A stretch of 64,000 nt of DNA from an uncultured Pontibacter sp. (GTDB lineage: Bacteria; Bacteroidota; Bacteroidia; Cytophagales; Hymenobacteraceae), in contig NZ_CANLMZ010000008.1 in the NCBI RefSeq assembly GCF_947492645.1, forward strand, positions 682,001-746,000, in the 5' to 3' direction. Every line of letters starts with the position of its first letter. Position 1 is the stretch's first letter. The position numbers were made by a program, and so were the translations under genes. The notes beneath the pieces are model-generated. The model was not told the origin of the DNA. It did no database searches and worked only from the letters and a program-made list of their open reading frames with translations. Positions 16,942 through 26,857 of the stretch are shown here, in pieces.

Positions 16942-18882
16942 CTATGCAGTATGCTTTATATCATCCAGTTCTTCATACCTTGAGTTCTTGCTTAGAAACT
17001 CCGGAACGATCTGCTTCATTTTCTTAACTGCAAAATAGTCTTCGCTGTTCTTATTTAGGGAAATCAGCTCGTTGATATCATTCACCACCTGGTTATAGGC
17101 ATACTTCCTCACCTTAGATATTTTGATCTTGTTATGATGTGTCGGAATGGTTGTCTCTTCCTCGTTCAGCAGTTCCTCGTAAAGCTTCTCACCTGGTCTT
17201 AAACCAGTAAACACAATATCGATATCCACACCCGGTGTTAAGCCAGCCAGCTTAATCATTTTCTTGGCCAGGTCTACAATCTTAACCGGCTCTCCCATAT
17301 CAAAGATAAAAATCTCGCCACCCTTACCCATCGTGCCGGCTTCCAAAACAAGTTGCACAGCCTCAGGTATGGTCATAAAATAACGCGTAATATCCGGGTG
17401 AGTAACCGTAATAGGTACACCTCTCTCAATCTGGGCACTAAACCTTGGAATCACAGAGCCGTTAGAACCCAGCACATTTCCGAAGCGGGTGGTAATGAAT
17501 TTTGTTTGCGGCAGACGTTCTCCAGAAGCTGAAACTCGCTGCAATTTTTCTGTGCCTACGTTATTCAACGACTGGATGTAGATCTCTGCAATACGCTTAG
17601 AGGCACCCATGATGTTGGTAGGATTTACCGCTTTATCCGTAGAGATCATCACAAATTTCTCCACATCAAATGTCATGGAAAGATCTGCTAGATTCTTGGT
17701 GCCAAGCACATTTGTAAGTATCGCCTCCGACGGATTGTTCTCCATCATGGGCACGTGCTTATAAGCTGCAGCATGGTATACTATATCAGGCGTCTGCTCC
17801 TTAAACAGCGTGTACATCCTGTTAAAGTTTTGGATGTTACCAATACTGACAACAATGTTTGCATTCGGATACTTCTCCTCTACCTCCAGCTGCAGCTCGT
17901 GCAACGGAGATTCTGCCTGGTCGAAGATGACAACTGATGCAGGGTTATAGGCCAAGACCTGGCGCACGATTTCAGACCCGATGGATCCTGCAGCCCCTGT
18001 TATGAGAATGCGTTTACCACGCACATCAGCAGAAATTCCAGCATTTTCAATCACGATCGGAGGGCGCTGCAGCAGATCTTCAATTTTAAGGTCCTTGATC
18101 TGGTTAGCCTTCAGCTGCCCTGACATCCATTGCTCTGCCGGCGGAACCGTCATTACTTTGATCCCCAGCTCAACGCATCTTTCTATGATCTGCTTCTTCG
18201 TTTCCGATCTAAGGTCCTCGCTCATCACCACAAGCTTATCTACTTTGCAACGCTGCTGAACCTTCTCAATATCATCAATGTGGTAAACACGCTTTTGCTG
18301 AATATCTTTATCTACCTTATTTGGGTTATCATCCACAAAACCAGCAATCACATACCTTCCCATACCGCTGGTTTCCAGCGCGTGCTTCACAAGTATAGAA
18401 TACCCGTTGGCACCGTAAATAAGTACACGCTCTTTCTTATCAGTTGTATTTCTTTTAAAATAGAAGAACAGGTTTTTAATACCGATTCTTAAAAGCACTA
18501 GTATAGAGGATGATATGAAGAAATTTACCAGCAGAACCTCATATACGTTAACAGAACTGATATGGTAAACGGGCTCCAGAATAAAGCCGATGATGCTGGC
18601 ATAGATCACGCTGGATGTTAAAACGCCGGAAAAAATCCGAACCACATCCTGTGTGCTCGAGTACCGGATCAAGCCTGTATGAATGCGCATGGCATAGAAC
18701 GTGCACAAACTAAGTACAGCATAGATGCCAATGTGAATAAAAAAGTGCCCCCTCAGCATTTGAGGAAAGTCGAAATGCGCAATAATGAAATAGGAAAAGA
18801 TAAAAGCCCAGGTTGTTATTACCTGATCGGCAAGTAATATCAGATTTTTGGGTAAAGACTTATTAAGTAAGAATATTTTCAT
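16942..18882 (-). CDS. UDP-GlcNAc 4,6-dehydratase, PglF/CapD/FlaA1 type, membrane
   Basis: 646 residues. Four or five N-terminal transmembrane segments (about 1-130) are followed by a first nucleotide-binding region and a C-terminal SDR domain with GAAGSIGSEIV and the family's variant active site ISTDKAVNPTN plus MGASKR (Met in place of the usual Tyr). Such enzymes make UDP-4-keto-6-deoxy-GlcNAc. Together with the aminotransferase, acetyltransferase and initiating transferase of the same locus this suggests UDP-diNAc-bacillosamine synthesis. A 698-base gap separates it from the rest of the locus, so it may have its own promoter. Confidence 0.88.
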   Translation of the reverse strand: MKIFLLNKSLPKNLILLADQVITTWAFIFSYFIIAHFDFPQMLRGHFFIHIGIYAVLSLCTFYAMRIHTGLIRYSSTQDVVRIFSGVLTSSVIYASIIGFILEPVYHISSVNVYEVLLVNFFISSSILVLLRIGIKNLFFYFKRNTTDKKERVLIYGANGYSILVKHALETSGMGRYVIAGFVDDNPNKVDKDIQQKRVYHIDDIEKVQQRCKVDKLVVMSEDLRSETKKQIIERCVELGIKVMTVPPAEQWMSGQLKANQIKDLKIEDLLQRPPIVIENAGISADVRGKRILITGAAGSIGSEIVRQVLAYNPASVVIFDQAESPLHELQLEVEEKYPNANIVVSIGNIQNFNRMYTLFKEQTPDIVYHAAAYKHVPMMENNPSEAILTNVLGTKNLADLSMTFDVEKFVMISTDKAVNPTNIMGASKRIAEIYIQSLNNVGTEKLQRVSASGERLPQTKFITTRFGNVLGSNGSVIPRFSAQIERGVPITVTHPDITRYFMTIPEAVQLVLEAGTMGKGGEIFIFDMGEPVKIVDLAKKMIKLAGLTPGVDIDIVFTGLRPGEKLYEELLNEEETTIPTHHNKIKISKVRKYAYNQVVNDINELISLNKNSEDYFAVKKMKQIVPEFLSKNSRYEELDDIKHTA

Positions 18883-19580
18883 GTCAGGGTGAATAAAGGC
18901 ACACGATGATTTTTATACTTCATCAAGGTATAAGCTCCGTTAAAAATACACATTAAATTGCACAGTTCTGATAACCCGATACTTAATTAACAGTTCCTTA
19001 ACCATTTTCTTTGTTCTAACAAGTAGTATATTGGCAAAGTACCATCTTATACTTAAGAACGCTTCCGGTTATACTATTACACAAAGTACTTGGGTGAGAA
19101 ACGCGATTAAACTACAAATTAGTGCAATTAAGCTAAATAAATTTTTAAGGTATTAGCTTGGCTTTATACAATCAAATTGCATTACCGCTACTGCAGATCA
19201 GAAAGATTGGCGATTCTTAATAATATAATTCTTTTACTACCCTGAGAAAAGCTTTTGCAGCAAGGTCTTATACTTATTTGATACTATACCTACAACATGT
19301 TTAAAAGAAAGAGGCTCCGGAAGAACACTTTTAAGCATTCTTTCGGAGCCCCTGCCTAAGCTATTTGCACACGAGTTTTAAACCAGCAATATCCTCAGTC
19401 CTTTAGCTTTAAATAAGCATTGGAGCTGTTAGTTTTGAGCTACATAGAACTACCAAAAATATATCATACGCTATCCAAATTCCTCCTCCTAAATGCCACC
19501 ATTTCAAGTTGAAGGCATACAGGCTATGAAGACTGGTTATTGAACGAATAGTAGCTGTACTTTACCATTCAAGGCTCATT
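18883..19580. other. 698-base intergenic region inside the polysaccharide locus
   Basis: No credible ORF. AT-rich, with three TATACTT words (18.9-19.3 kb) and one hairpin: GGCTCCGGAAGAA (19313-19325) against TTCTTTCGGAGCC (19338-19350), 12 of 13 paired with a 12-base loop. On the minus strand it could terminate the upstream part of the locus (weak T tract). The part near 18883 must hold the dehydratase promoter; I found no clear consensus. Confidence 0.6.
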
Positions 19581-20723
19581 TTATAGGGTGTTTGCTACAC
19601 AAGCTGCATTTATTTTCTGAACAACACTTGCCTTTTCTTCATCTGTAAGATTTGAACCCGATGGCAGGCACAGCCCTTTTTCAAAAAGCCTTTCACTAGT
19701 GCCATCACCATAAAAAGGAGTACCGGCAAACACAGGTTGCAAATGCATCGGTTTCCAGAGCGGTCTGCTTTCAATATTATCCTTTTCAAGGGCTAAGCGT
19801 ACCGCCTCACGGTCTACAGCTCCTTCAGCATTGTCTACAAGTACTGTCGTAAGCCATCTGTTTGAGTAATAGTCCTCATTTGGCTCTTCCGCAAACGTGA
19901 ATGTTTTGGCATCCAGCTCGTTTTTATAGAACGTATAATTGGCTCTGCGTGCATCTACACGGTCCTGTAGTACCTCCATTTGGCCACGGCCGATACCTGC
20001 ACAAATATTGCTCATGCGGTAGTTATAGCCAATGTGCGAGTGCTGGTAGTGCGGTGCATTGTCTCTGGCCTGTGTAGCCAGGAAGCGTGCTTTCTTTATC
20101 CATTCTTCGTTAGTAGAAACAAGTGCTCCACCGCCAGAAGTAGTAATAATCTTGTTACCGTTAAATGACAAGATACTCATAGCACCAAAAGTACCAAGCT
20201 TACGTCCTTTGTAGCTGGAGCCAAGCGCTTCTGCCGCATCCTCTACTACCGGGATCTCATACTTGTCGGCTACCTGCATAATGCGGTCCATCTCAGCTGG
20301 CATACCATACAGGTGCACCACGATGATAGCCTTTGGCTTTTTGCCTTTGCTGATCCTGTCCTTAATTGCCTCCTCTAGATACTCCGGCGACATGTTCCAG
20401 GTAAGGGTCTCGCTATCCACAAAAACGGGCGTTGCTCCCTGGTAAGCTATCGGGTTGGCAGACGCCGAAAACGTCATCGACTGGCAGATTACCTCATCTC
20501 CGGCTTTTACACCAAGTATAATCAAGGCTAAATGCAAAGCAGCTGTACCTGAGCTTAAAGCCGCTACGTGTACATCGTTGCCTAAATAGTTTTCCAGGTC
20601 CCTCTCAAAGCCATCTACATTTGGGCCAAGTGGTGCAATCCAGTTGGTATCGAAAGCCTCTTTCACGTACTTCTCTTCCGTACCTCCCATGTGCGGGGAA
20701 GAGAGCCATATTTTATCTTTCAT
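19581..20723 (-). CDS. DegT/DnrJ/EryC1 sugar aminotransferase, PglE-like
   Basis: 380-residue PLP-dependent aminotransferase that puts an amino group on a keto sugar nucleotide. The PLP lysine is K191 in LSFNGNKIITTSGGG. The N-terminal WLSSPHMGGTEEKYV and TNWIAPLGPNVDGFE are typical of enzymes acting on UDP-4-keto-6-deoxy-GlcNAc. It follows the PglD-like gene by three bases, which fits a diNAc-bacillosamine pathway. Base composition is close to the host genome, unlike the genes upstream. Confidence 0.9.
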   Translation of the reverse strand: MKDKIWLSSPHMGGTEEKYVKEAFDTNWIAPLGPNVDGFERDLENYLGNDVHVAALSSGTAALHLALIILGVKAGDEVICQSMTFSASANPIAYQGATPVFVDSETLTWNMSPEYLEEAIKDRISKGKKPKAIIVVHLYGMPAEMDRIMQVADKYEIPVVEDAAEALGSSYKGRKLGTFGAMSILSFNGNKIITTSGGGALVSTNEEWIKKARFLATQARDNAPHYQHSHIGYNYRMSNICAGIGRGQMEVLQDRVDARRANYTFYKNELDAKTFTFAEEPNEDYYSNRWLTTVLVDNAEGAVDREAVRLALEKDNIESRPLWKPMHLQPVFAGTPFYGDGTSERLFEKGLCLPSGSNLTDEEKASVVQKINAACVANTL

Positions 20724-20726
20724 GTT

Positions 20727-21371
20727 CTATTCGTGAAACTTGATAGGTTTTGCAGGAATACCAACAGCTGTACAGTTTGCAGGTAGTGTTTTTGCTACCA
20801 CTGCACCAGCACCAACTATAGTATTTGCCCCAATCTCTAATTGATTAATTATTTTAGCTCCTGTGCCAACATATACACACTCACCAATTTCTACCTCACC
20901 AGAAATGTTCACAGATGGCATAAATGAGCAGTAATCAGCAATATTAGTATCATGCCCAACTGTACAAGATAGATTCAATATGACATGAGATCCAATATTA
21001 ATATTAACAGTAAGGATATTACCAGCAGTTATGATACTTCCTTCCCCTATAGCAACGTCCTTATCTCCCATCAGTACACTTGGATGTATGAGAGTAGGAA
21101 ATCTTAATTTAGAATTATGTATTTTGCTTATTACCTTTTTCTTGGTCTTAGGTTCTCCTAATGCGAATACCACAGATAACTCCTCTTGCAAATCATTCAA
21201 CTGTTGAATACCACCAAGCACTTTATATCCGTACAATTCTTTGCCAACACTTACTCCGTCATCATAAAATCCTACAATATCCCAAAAATGTTGCTTCTGA
21301 TTAATTTGCTCTATAAGCATGGCAACTTCTCGTCCAAAGCCTCCTGCTCCAAAAATGGCTATTTTGTTCAT
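20727..21371 (-). CDS. Sugar O/N-acyltransferase, PglD/NeuD-like
   Basis: 214 residues. An N-terminal Rossmann-like sugar-nucleotide binding part (IAIFGAGGFGREVAMLI) is followed by a left-handed beta-helix of hexapeptide repeats (GEGSIITAG, GSHVILNLSCTVGHD, with the catalytic-type His) and ends TAVGIPAKPIKF. Best read as the acetyltransferase that acetylates the amino sugar made by the neighbouring aminotransferase. The acyl donor is presumably acetyl-CoA. Confidence 0.87.
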   Translation of the reverse strand: MNKIAIFGAGGFGREVAMLIEQINQKQHFWDIVGFYDDGVSVGKELYGYKVLGGIQQLNDLQEELSVVFALGEPKTKKKVISKIHNSKLRFPTLIHPSVLMGDKDVAIGEGSIITAGNILTVNINIGSHVILNLSCTVGHDTNIADYCSFMPSVNISGEVEIGECVYVGTGAKIINQLEIGANTIVGAGAVVAKTLPANCTAVGIPAKPIKFHE

Positions 21372-21376
21372 GTTAT

Positions 21377-21985
21377 TTAGTGTGCACTTCCAGTAAATCT
21401 TTCCATCGTAGCTGCTGTTGCAGAATTTATACCTTCCGATTTAAAGACCTTCTGAATTGTCAGAAATATTATTTTAAGATCAAGCAGGAACGACATGTGA
21501 TCCACATACCACACATCATATTTAAATTTATCTTCCCAGCTGATGGCATTCCTGCCATTCACCTGTGCCCATCCTGTTATACCCGGCCTTACTTCATGCC
21601 TCCTGCTTTGTACTTTATTATATAAAGGCAGATACTCTACAAGTAAAGGACGAGGACCTATCAGACTCATATCTCCTTTGATCACATTAAGCAATTGTGG
21701 AATTTCGTCTAGGGATGTTTTGCGGACAAATTTACCTATAGCTGTAAGTCTCTTCTCATCAGGCAACAGATTTCCATGCGCATCTTTCAGGTCATTCATC
21801 GTTTTGAACTTGATGACACGGAAAATTCTTCTATTTCTACCAGGCCGAGGCTGGAGGAAAAATGGTTTGTCTTGGTTTGCAATTATCAGACATAGTGCAA
21901 CTATTGCGAAAATCGGTAGCGCAACAATAAATGCCGTTGTTGCTAGTATGAAGTCAGTAAACCGTTTTAATGAACTACGATACAT
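21377..21985 (-). CDS. Initiating phosphoglycosyl transferase, PglC/WcaJ type
   Basis: 202-residue monotopic phosphoglycosyl transferase. It has an N-terminal hydrophobic re-entrant helix (RFTDFILATTAFIVALP), KFKTM, the catalytic Asp-Glu pair D93-E94 in SLDEIPQL, then GDMSLIGPRPLLVEYLPLY and RHEVRPGITGWAQVNGRN. It loads the first sugar phosphate onto undecaprenyl phosphate at the inner membrane, starting the repeat unit. The start overlaps the upstream glycosyltransferase by 11 bases; the next gene follows by five. Confidence 0.92.
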   Translation of the reverse strand: MYRSSLKRFTDFILATTAFIVALPIFAIVALCLIIANQDKPFFLQPRPGRNRRIFRVIKFKTMNDLKDAHGNLLPDEKRLTAIGKFVRKTSLDEIPQLLNVIKGDMSLIGPRPLLVEYLPLYNKVQSRRHEVRPGITGWAQVNGRNAISWEDKFKYDVWYVDHMSFLLDLKIIFLTIQKVFKSEGINSATAATMERFTGSAH

Positions 21986-23198
21986 AACTTAAACGCTGCT
22001 TTTTCCTATTAGAGCATAAAGATTGATATTCCTTAAGAAGCTCGCCCCACACATACTGCTGATCATACCGATCGACGATCATCTTCCGACACTTTGAAGA
22101 CATTTCATCCAAGACTTTTTCATTATCTAATAAATAAGTAATTGCCTCGCTCAATGCCTTTGAATCTTTCAGAGGAACTATCAACCCATTTTCCCCTTGT
22201 TCAACAATCTCATTACAGCCATTTATATTACTTACTATAGATGGTACTCCCATAGCTCCTGCTTGCATCACTACATTAGGAAATCCCTCTCTATAGCTAG
22301 GAAAAACAAACAAATCACTAATTGCCAAATAAGGCCTTACATCATCCTGATAATCTAAAAATTTGATATTGGGATGGGATAAGATAGTCTTTTTAGTCTG
22401 TTCATCCAGAGGATCAAGTTCTTCTTCAAATGGCCCAACTAAAATTAATTTTGTATCAGGATACTGAGAAACAGTTTCTATAAAAGAACTAATTAACTCC
22501 GTGATTCCTTTATCTACTACGACACGACCAATAAAGCATAGAACTTTTTCCCTGTCTTTAATTCCTATTTCTGCCTTCAAAGCCGTCTTAAAAGTAGAAT
22601 CAAATAAAGCAGGATCAAAAAATGAAGTATCAATGCCATTTGAACTACCATTACCAATCACCTTTAGCTTATTTGGTTTACATAAATTGCTCTCATTTAT
22701 AATACTTTTCATATTATGAGAATTAGGATACACCATCGTTGCGCAAGCATAAGTTATCCATTCAGTAAACTCTAATAATTTTCTTTTTACACCTTTTGCC
22801 TCTAACAATGGGAGTCCAGCTACTGTATGTAAACGATATGGAATACCACAAAGCCATGCAGCCAACATACCTATTAATCCAGCTTTAGGCGTATGAGAAT
22901 GTACTATTTGAGGCTTCTCTTTCTTCAAATATACAATTAGCATGATTAAAGCTACAAGATCTGCTATAGGAGTTATCTTGCGTGTCATACGAATCCCCTT
23001 GATGCTTACTCCTTCATTAATACATACCTCATTAAGAATTCTACCTGGACTAGATACTGCACTTACTTCATAACCATGAGTAACCATAAACCTTAATTGG
23101 CCCTCCAATAATTTTTTGAGAGATATTGGAATAGTAGTCACTCTTACAAGTTTATAAGAGTTAATTGCATTTACGTTATCGATGTTTTGAAAGAGCAT
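21975..23198 (-). CDS. Glycosyltransferase family 4
   Basis: 407 residues with GT-B fold signs: an N-terminal acceptor domain (QIVHSHTPKAGLIGMLAAW, PYRLHTVAGLP) and a C-terminal nucleotide-sugar domain with FIGRVVVDKGITELI and FPSYREGFPNVVMQAGAMGVP ending in the E-x7-E-like region. Resembles PglA-type transferases that add the second sugar. Noticeably more AT-rich than the flanking host genes. Overlaps the PglC-like gene by 11 bases. Confidence 0.85.
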   Translation of the reverse strand: MLFQNIDNVNAINSYKLVRVTTIPISLKKLLEGQLRFMVTHGYEVSAVSSPGRILNEVCINEGVSIKGIRMTRKITPIADLVALIMLIVYLKKEKPQIVHSHTPKAGLIGMLAAWLCGIPYRLHTVAGLPLLEAKGVKRKLLEFTEWITYACATMVYPNSHNMKSIINESNLCKPNKLKVIGNGSSNGIDTSFFDPALFDSTFKTALKAEIGIKDREKVLCFIGRVVVDKGITELISSFIETVSQYPDTKLILVGPFEEELDPLDEQTKKTILSHPNIKFLDYQDDVRPYLAISDLFVFPSYREGFPNVVMQAGAMGVPSIVSNINGCNEIVEQGENGLIVPLKDSKALSEAITYLLDNEKVLDEMSSKCRKMIVDRYDQQYVWGELLKEYQSLCSNRKKQRLSYVS

Positions 23199-23206
23199 TA
23201 AAAAAC

Positions 23207-24541
23207 TTATAATATTTCACCTAACTTTTCAACTATGTTTTTATAGTAAAATTTATTTACATTCGAATCATAAGTATGCTTAATAGCTTTATATTCTTGC
23301 TTTTCTAAATATTTATTCTGTATAAAATTTACAATTTTTTTCAAATCATTTTCTTTATTTAAAGATGCATCTTCATAACAAACTCCAGCATTAACAAAGT
23401 TAATCATATAAGACAATTCACTATCTGCTAGAGAACCGTTAACTATCCCAATTATTGGTTTTCTCATTAGAAAACTTTCATAAAGTTTACCGGGTATTAC
23501 TCCAAAATCATTTTCTGTATTCCATGATACAATTATAGAAATATCCGCCTCAGCTTGTATTTGAATTGATTCTTCACGTGTTACATAGCCTTTATTAATT
23601 AATACTTCCTCTACATTACTTTGAGAAGCCTGACTTTTCAACACATCAAATTCATTTCCTGCGTAATAAAATTTGACATTCTCTTTTTTGAGAATCCCCT
23701 CATTAATCAAGTGGTTTAATGCAACAAATATTATAGATAGATCTCTTTCTCCTCCATACAAACTACCAACATAGCTAAAATTCAATGTGTTAGAATCACT
23801 TATTTTCGAAATATCTATCTTGTAGTTCAAATCATCATCATCGATACCATTTGGCAGATAAAATGAAATCGATTCTGGTGCAGAAATTTTGGTTATCATT
23901 CCTTTTGTAACAAAAGTTCCAGCATCTATGTGTTTTATTATACTGCTTTGGATTAATTTGTTTATGTTATATATTATTATATCAGAATTAGATTTGTAAT
24001 TGATAGGATCTCTAAAATCTGCAATCCATTTTTTTGCTATTTTTCTTTTTTTAATACTCTTGGAGGCCCACATTGCTCCTAAACTTGGATAGCTAGAAAA
24101 AACAGCATCAAATTGGTTTTGCTTAAAGTTATTTTTCACATACATATCAACTTGATTTCTCCAGTCTAAATTCCTTAGCAAAGTATATCCTAAATGAGCA
24201 TATCTAAATATAATTGCTTTTAACACTTGAGTTATGCCGTAGTTTTTTCTAATTTTGATATACTCTGTTGCTGACTGCTTATTGAGTAAATCATTTCTTT
24301 TCTTTAGAAAGATTTCAGCAAAAACTTTGCTTTGAGGAACTGTAATTCTATTAACTGAATCTAATTCTTTAGACTCTAGTGAATTATCTATTTTACTACC
24401 TTCATGGAGCTGGGGAGAAATAACGGTAACTTGATAACCATTTCTAATAAGAAACTTAACTATTTTAGTTAATCTAACAGATCCAACTGCATTCTCAGGA
24501 GAGAAGCAGGTTGTAACAACAAGTATATTTTTTTTAGACAC
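23207..24541 (-). CDS. Glycosyltransferase, GT4-like
   Basis: 444 residues. The N-terminus (NILVVTTCFSPENAVGSVRLTKIVKFL) and the block SFYLPNGIDDDDL near the middle are typical of GT-B transferases; a later stretch GVIPGKLYESFLMRKPIIG is the sugar-nucleotide region. Linkage and sugar cannot be told. Strongly AT-rich with heavy use of AAT, AAA and ATA codons. It overlaps the Wzy-like gene by eight bases, so the two are translated together. Confidence 0.75.
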   Translation of the reverse strand: MSKKNILVVTTCFSPENAVGSVRLTKIVKFLIRNGYQVTVISPQLHEGSKIDNSLESKELDSVNRITVPQSKVFAEIFLKKRNDLLNKQSATEYIKIRKNYGITQVLKAIIFRYAHLGYTLLRNLDWRNQVDMYVKNNFKQNQFDAVFSSYPSLGAMWASKSIKKRKIAKKWIADFRDPINYKSNSDIIIYNINKLIQSSIIKHIDAGTFVTKGMITKISAPESISFYLPNGIDDDDLNYKIDISKISDSNTLNFSYVGSLYGGERDLSIIFVALNHLINEGILKKENVKFYYAGNEFDVLKSQASQSNVEEVLINKGYVTREESIQIQAEADISIIVSWNTENDFGVIPGKLYESFLMRKPIIGIVNGSLADSELSYMINFVNAGVCYEDASLNKENDLKKIVNFIQNKYLEKQEYKAIKHTYDSNVNKFYYKNIVEKLGEIL

Positions 24542-25742
24542 TCAAAATTCCTTTCTTAGTTTTAATTAATCTTCTTTCGTCTCCAACTTCGTAGTAGAAT
24601 ATAATTACTAACATTATCCATATTGGCAACCTTCTGAGTACATCTCCACCAAGTGCATACATAAATATGGCTGAAAATGCAGCAATAATAGCCGGATTAT
24701 ATATTGCTTTTTTAGCTACATTAAATAGAAGTATTATAAGTATTAATACACCTACCAAACCGGTTTGTAAAAAAGCAGTTATAAATGTTTGATGTGCATC
24801 CCAAAATTTACCATCAGCATAGATATGTCCCCCCGTTCCTAGTCCAACTAAAGGAGAATTTAAGCCAACCTCTATTGCTTTACCATATAGCATTGCTCTT
24901 CCTCCACCCATATCTATTTCTTCGAAGTACTCAACAAACCAATTAATAGCAAATTCTATATTAAGCATTAAGATGGTACCAGAAATAAAAGATAGAAGAA
25001 AAATGAATATTCTTCTTGATCTTAAATTTAAGGTATATAAAAATTTAAATATTACAAAAACAATACTTCCTACAATAAGTGAAATTATAGCTTTTTCAGA
25101 ACCGGTGCTGCTTGCCATAACAACGTCTGCAACAATAAGTGAACATATTAGTAATTTGGCTTTTACATTTTTCTCTACCAATAATATCCTTAATCCTAGG
25201 AAAGGTAAAGGCACTAAAAACATAGATATCTGATGTAGATTTTTAGCTAGAGGAACAAAGTAAATGTAATATTTTAAAGAAAGCCCAAGCAAACTAGAAG
25301 TAAAAAAGCTTAATATATATAATGCGAGCATTATACCGCTTGAAATTAAAAAGAAGTATTTTATGAACAGATAAGTGTTGATCTTTTTCCGCTTTATAGA
25401 ACCTTCTATCAATAAGCAACTCATTAATAGCATAACATAAGCAGAAAAGTCAAATACTAAACTTGCAAGTGTTCCAGTAGCATAATCAAGAAAAATTAAA
25501 TTATAAGCGAAACCAAATAAACTAATAATTAAGTAGCTAAGCCAGAACCGAGAAAAAGGACCAAAAGCTAGTATTCCTCCCTTACCTACATCAGTAAATT
25601 CTTTTATAAAAAGTGCAATGATTATTAGTTCAGCTAATCCTAGAAAACCTATCCGTAATAATGTATATGGTGATACTATTAGTGCTACTAAGAGAAACTT
25701 CTCAAAGTTATTGAGTGATTTAAAATATTTTACAGTTTGCAC
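24534..25742 (-). CDS. O-antigen polymerase/ligase-like membrane protein (Wzy type)
   Basis: 402 residues with about ten to twelve transmembrane segments. A large loop near residues 280-330 holds GGGRAMLYGKAIEVG, SPLVGLGTGG and WDAHQTFITAFLQTGLVG, the pattern of the O-antigen ligase/polymerase family (Wzy_C). In a Wzx/Wzy locus it is most simply the repeat-unit polymerase in the inner membrane. AT-rich. CapA precedes it by two bases. Confidence 0.78.
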   Translation of the reverse strand: MQTVKYFKSLNNFEKFLLVALIVSPYTLLRIGFLGLAELIIIALFIKEFTDVGKGGILAFGPFSRFWLSYLIISLFGFAYNLIFLDYATGTLASLVFDFSAYVMLLMSCLLIEGSIKRKKINTYLFIKYFFLISSGIMLALYILSFFTSSLLGLSLKYYIYFVPLAKNLHQISMFLVPLPFLGLRILLVEKNVKAKLLICSLIVADVVMASSTGSEKAIISLIVGSIVFVIFKFLYTLNLRSRRIFIFLLSFISGTILMLNIEFAINWFVEYFEEIDMGGGRAMLYGKAIEVGLNSPLVGLGTGGHIYADGKFWDAHQTFITAFLQTGLVGVLILIILLFNVAKKAIYNPAIIAAFSAIFMYALGGDVLRRLPIWIMLVIIFYYEVGDERRLIKTKKGILSV

Positions 25743-25744
25743 TT

Positions 25745-26830
25745 TTAGTTTAGGTAATCTAACACATTATTCTTAAACTTCTGCGCGTTCACTCTTGCAG
25801 CTTTTAGTATTAAAAAGGACTGATAATTTAAGCGCTTGAAGTACCAATTAAAATTCCTTAAAGATTTTCTTGATTGTATATATTTACTAAGTATCTCATT
25901 TCGTTTATTTTCATACTCATCTTTTTCAATCTTTAAATTTTGTGAGTATTTATTTATTTGATTCAAAATACTCTCTTGTCCAATTATTAAAGTATTATCA
26001 GAAGCATATATAGGTATTGGTTTATAAGAAATTAACCTGTCATTTATAACCTCTAACTCTAATATAAATGACGATTTGTTATTATCGTTCTGCTTAATTA
26101 ACGGTTCTTTAGATTTACTTGTATAAACATCATCAAAGCAAAAGTTACCTAAACTATATGCGATCAATGAATCTTTAATTTTTTCGATTCCCTGCATTAC
26201 ATGAGGATGGTGACCGTAAAAAGTATAAGGACTAACTTCTGCTAGCTGTCTTGCCATCATCAAGTGATTACGGTTTGGCAAATTAACATGTTCCTCTCCG
26301 CAATGAACACTTACAATGTTATAAAATCCAGCTTTTTGATTTGCTATCATCTTTTCTTTAACTACACTAACATTTAGTGGGTTTATACCATGTCCACTTC
26401 CTTCATCAATACCGATTGGGTTTGTTGAGTAGCAACAGTATCCACTAAGAGCAATTTTACCAGATTTATCATCAATGTTTATGCCTCTACCCTCTATACC
26501 AAAATATTGTATATTATTCTTTTCAAGAATATCCTTTGTTAATTTGTATCCAGCGCTTCCAAAATCATAGATGTGGTTATTTGCCAAATTAACAATGGAG
26601 ATATTGAGATATTTTAATAATTCAACGTTTATTGGATTAGCTTTTATGAAGGCTGACTTTGCTCCATGAGGTTTACAATTATCTGCAAATGGAGTTTCAA
26701 GATTACCTATGACATAATCATATTTATTAAGAAGAAATGCAGCCTCTTGAAAATATGTTTTAATATTTTGATTCTCTGCTAAACAGAACTTACCAAAAAA
26801 TGCAATATCACCTAGTAGAGCTATTTTCAT
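25745..26830 (-). CDS. CapA family protein (poly-glutamate capsule type)
   Basis: 361 residues matching the CapA/PGA-capsule family, a metallophosphatase-like fold. Metal-site blocks: LLGDIAFF, IGNLETPF, VNLANNHIYDFG, VSVHCGEEHV and GHHPHVMQGIE, then YSLGNFCFDD. There is no obvious signal peptide or N-terminal anchor, unlike Bacillus CapA. No poly-gamma-glutamate synthetase (CapB/CapC) is present, so here it more likely modifies or attaches a substituent on the polysaccharide; this is inference. Confidence 0.82.
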   Translation of the reverse strand: MKIALLGDIAFFGKFCLAENQNIKTYFQEAAFLLNKYDYVIGNLETPFADNCKPHGAKSAFIKANPINVELLKYLNISIVNLANNHIYDFGSAGYKLTKDILEKNNIQYFGIEGRGINIDDKSGKIALSGYCCYSTNPIGIDEGSGHGINPLNVSVVKEKMIANQKAGFYNIVSVHCGEEHVNLPNRNHLMMARQLAEVSPYTFYGHHPHVMQGIEKIKDSLIAYSLGNFCFDDVYTSKSKEPLIKQNDNNKSSFILELEVINDRLISYKPIPIYASDNTLIIGQESILNQINKYSQNLKIEKDEYENKRNEILSKYIQSRKSLRNFNWYFKRLNYQSFLILKAARVNAQKFKNNVLDYLN

Positions 26831-26857
26831 TATAGTTAAGATTACTTAAGAATCAGA

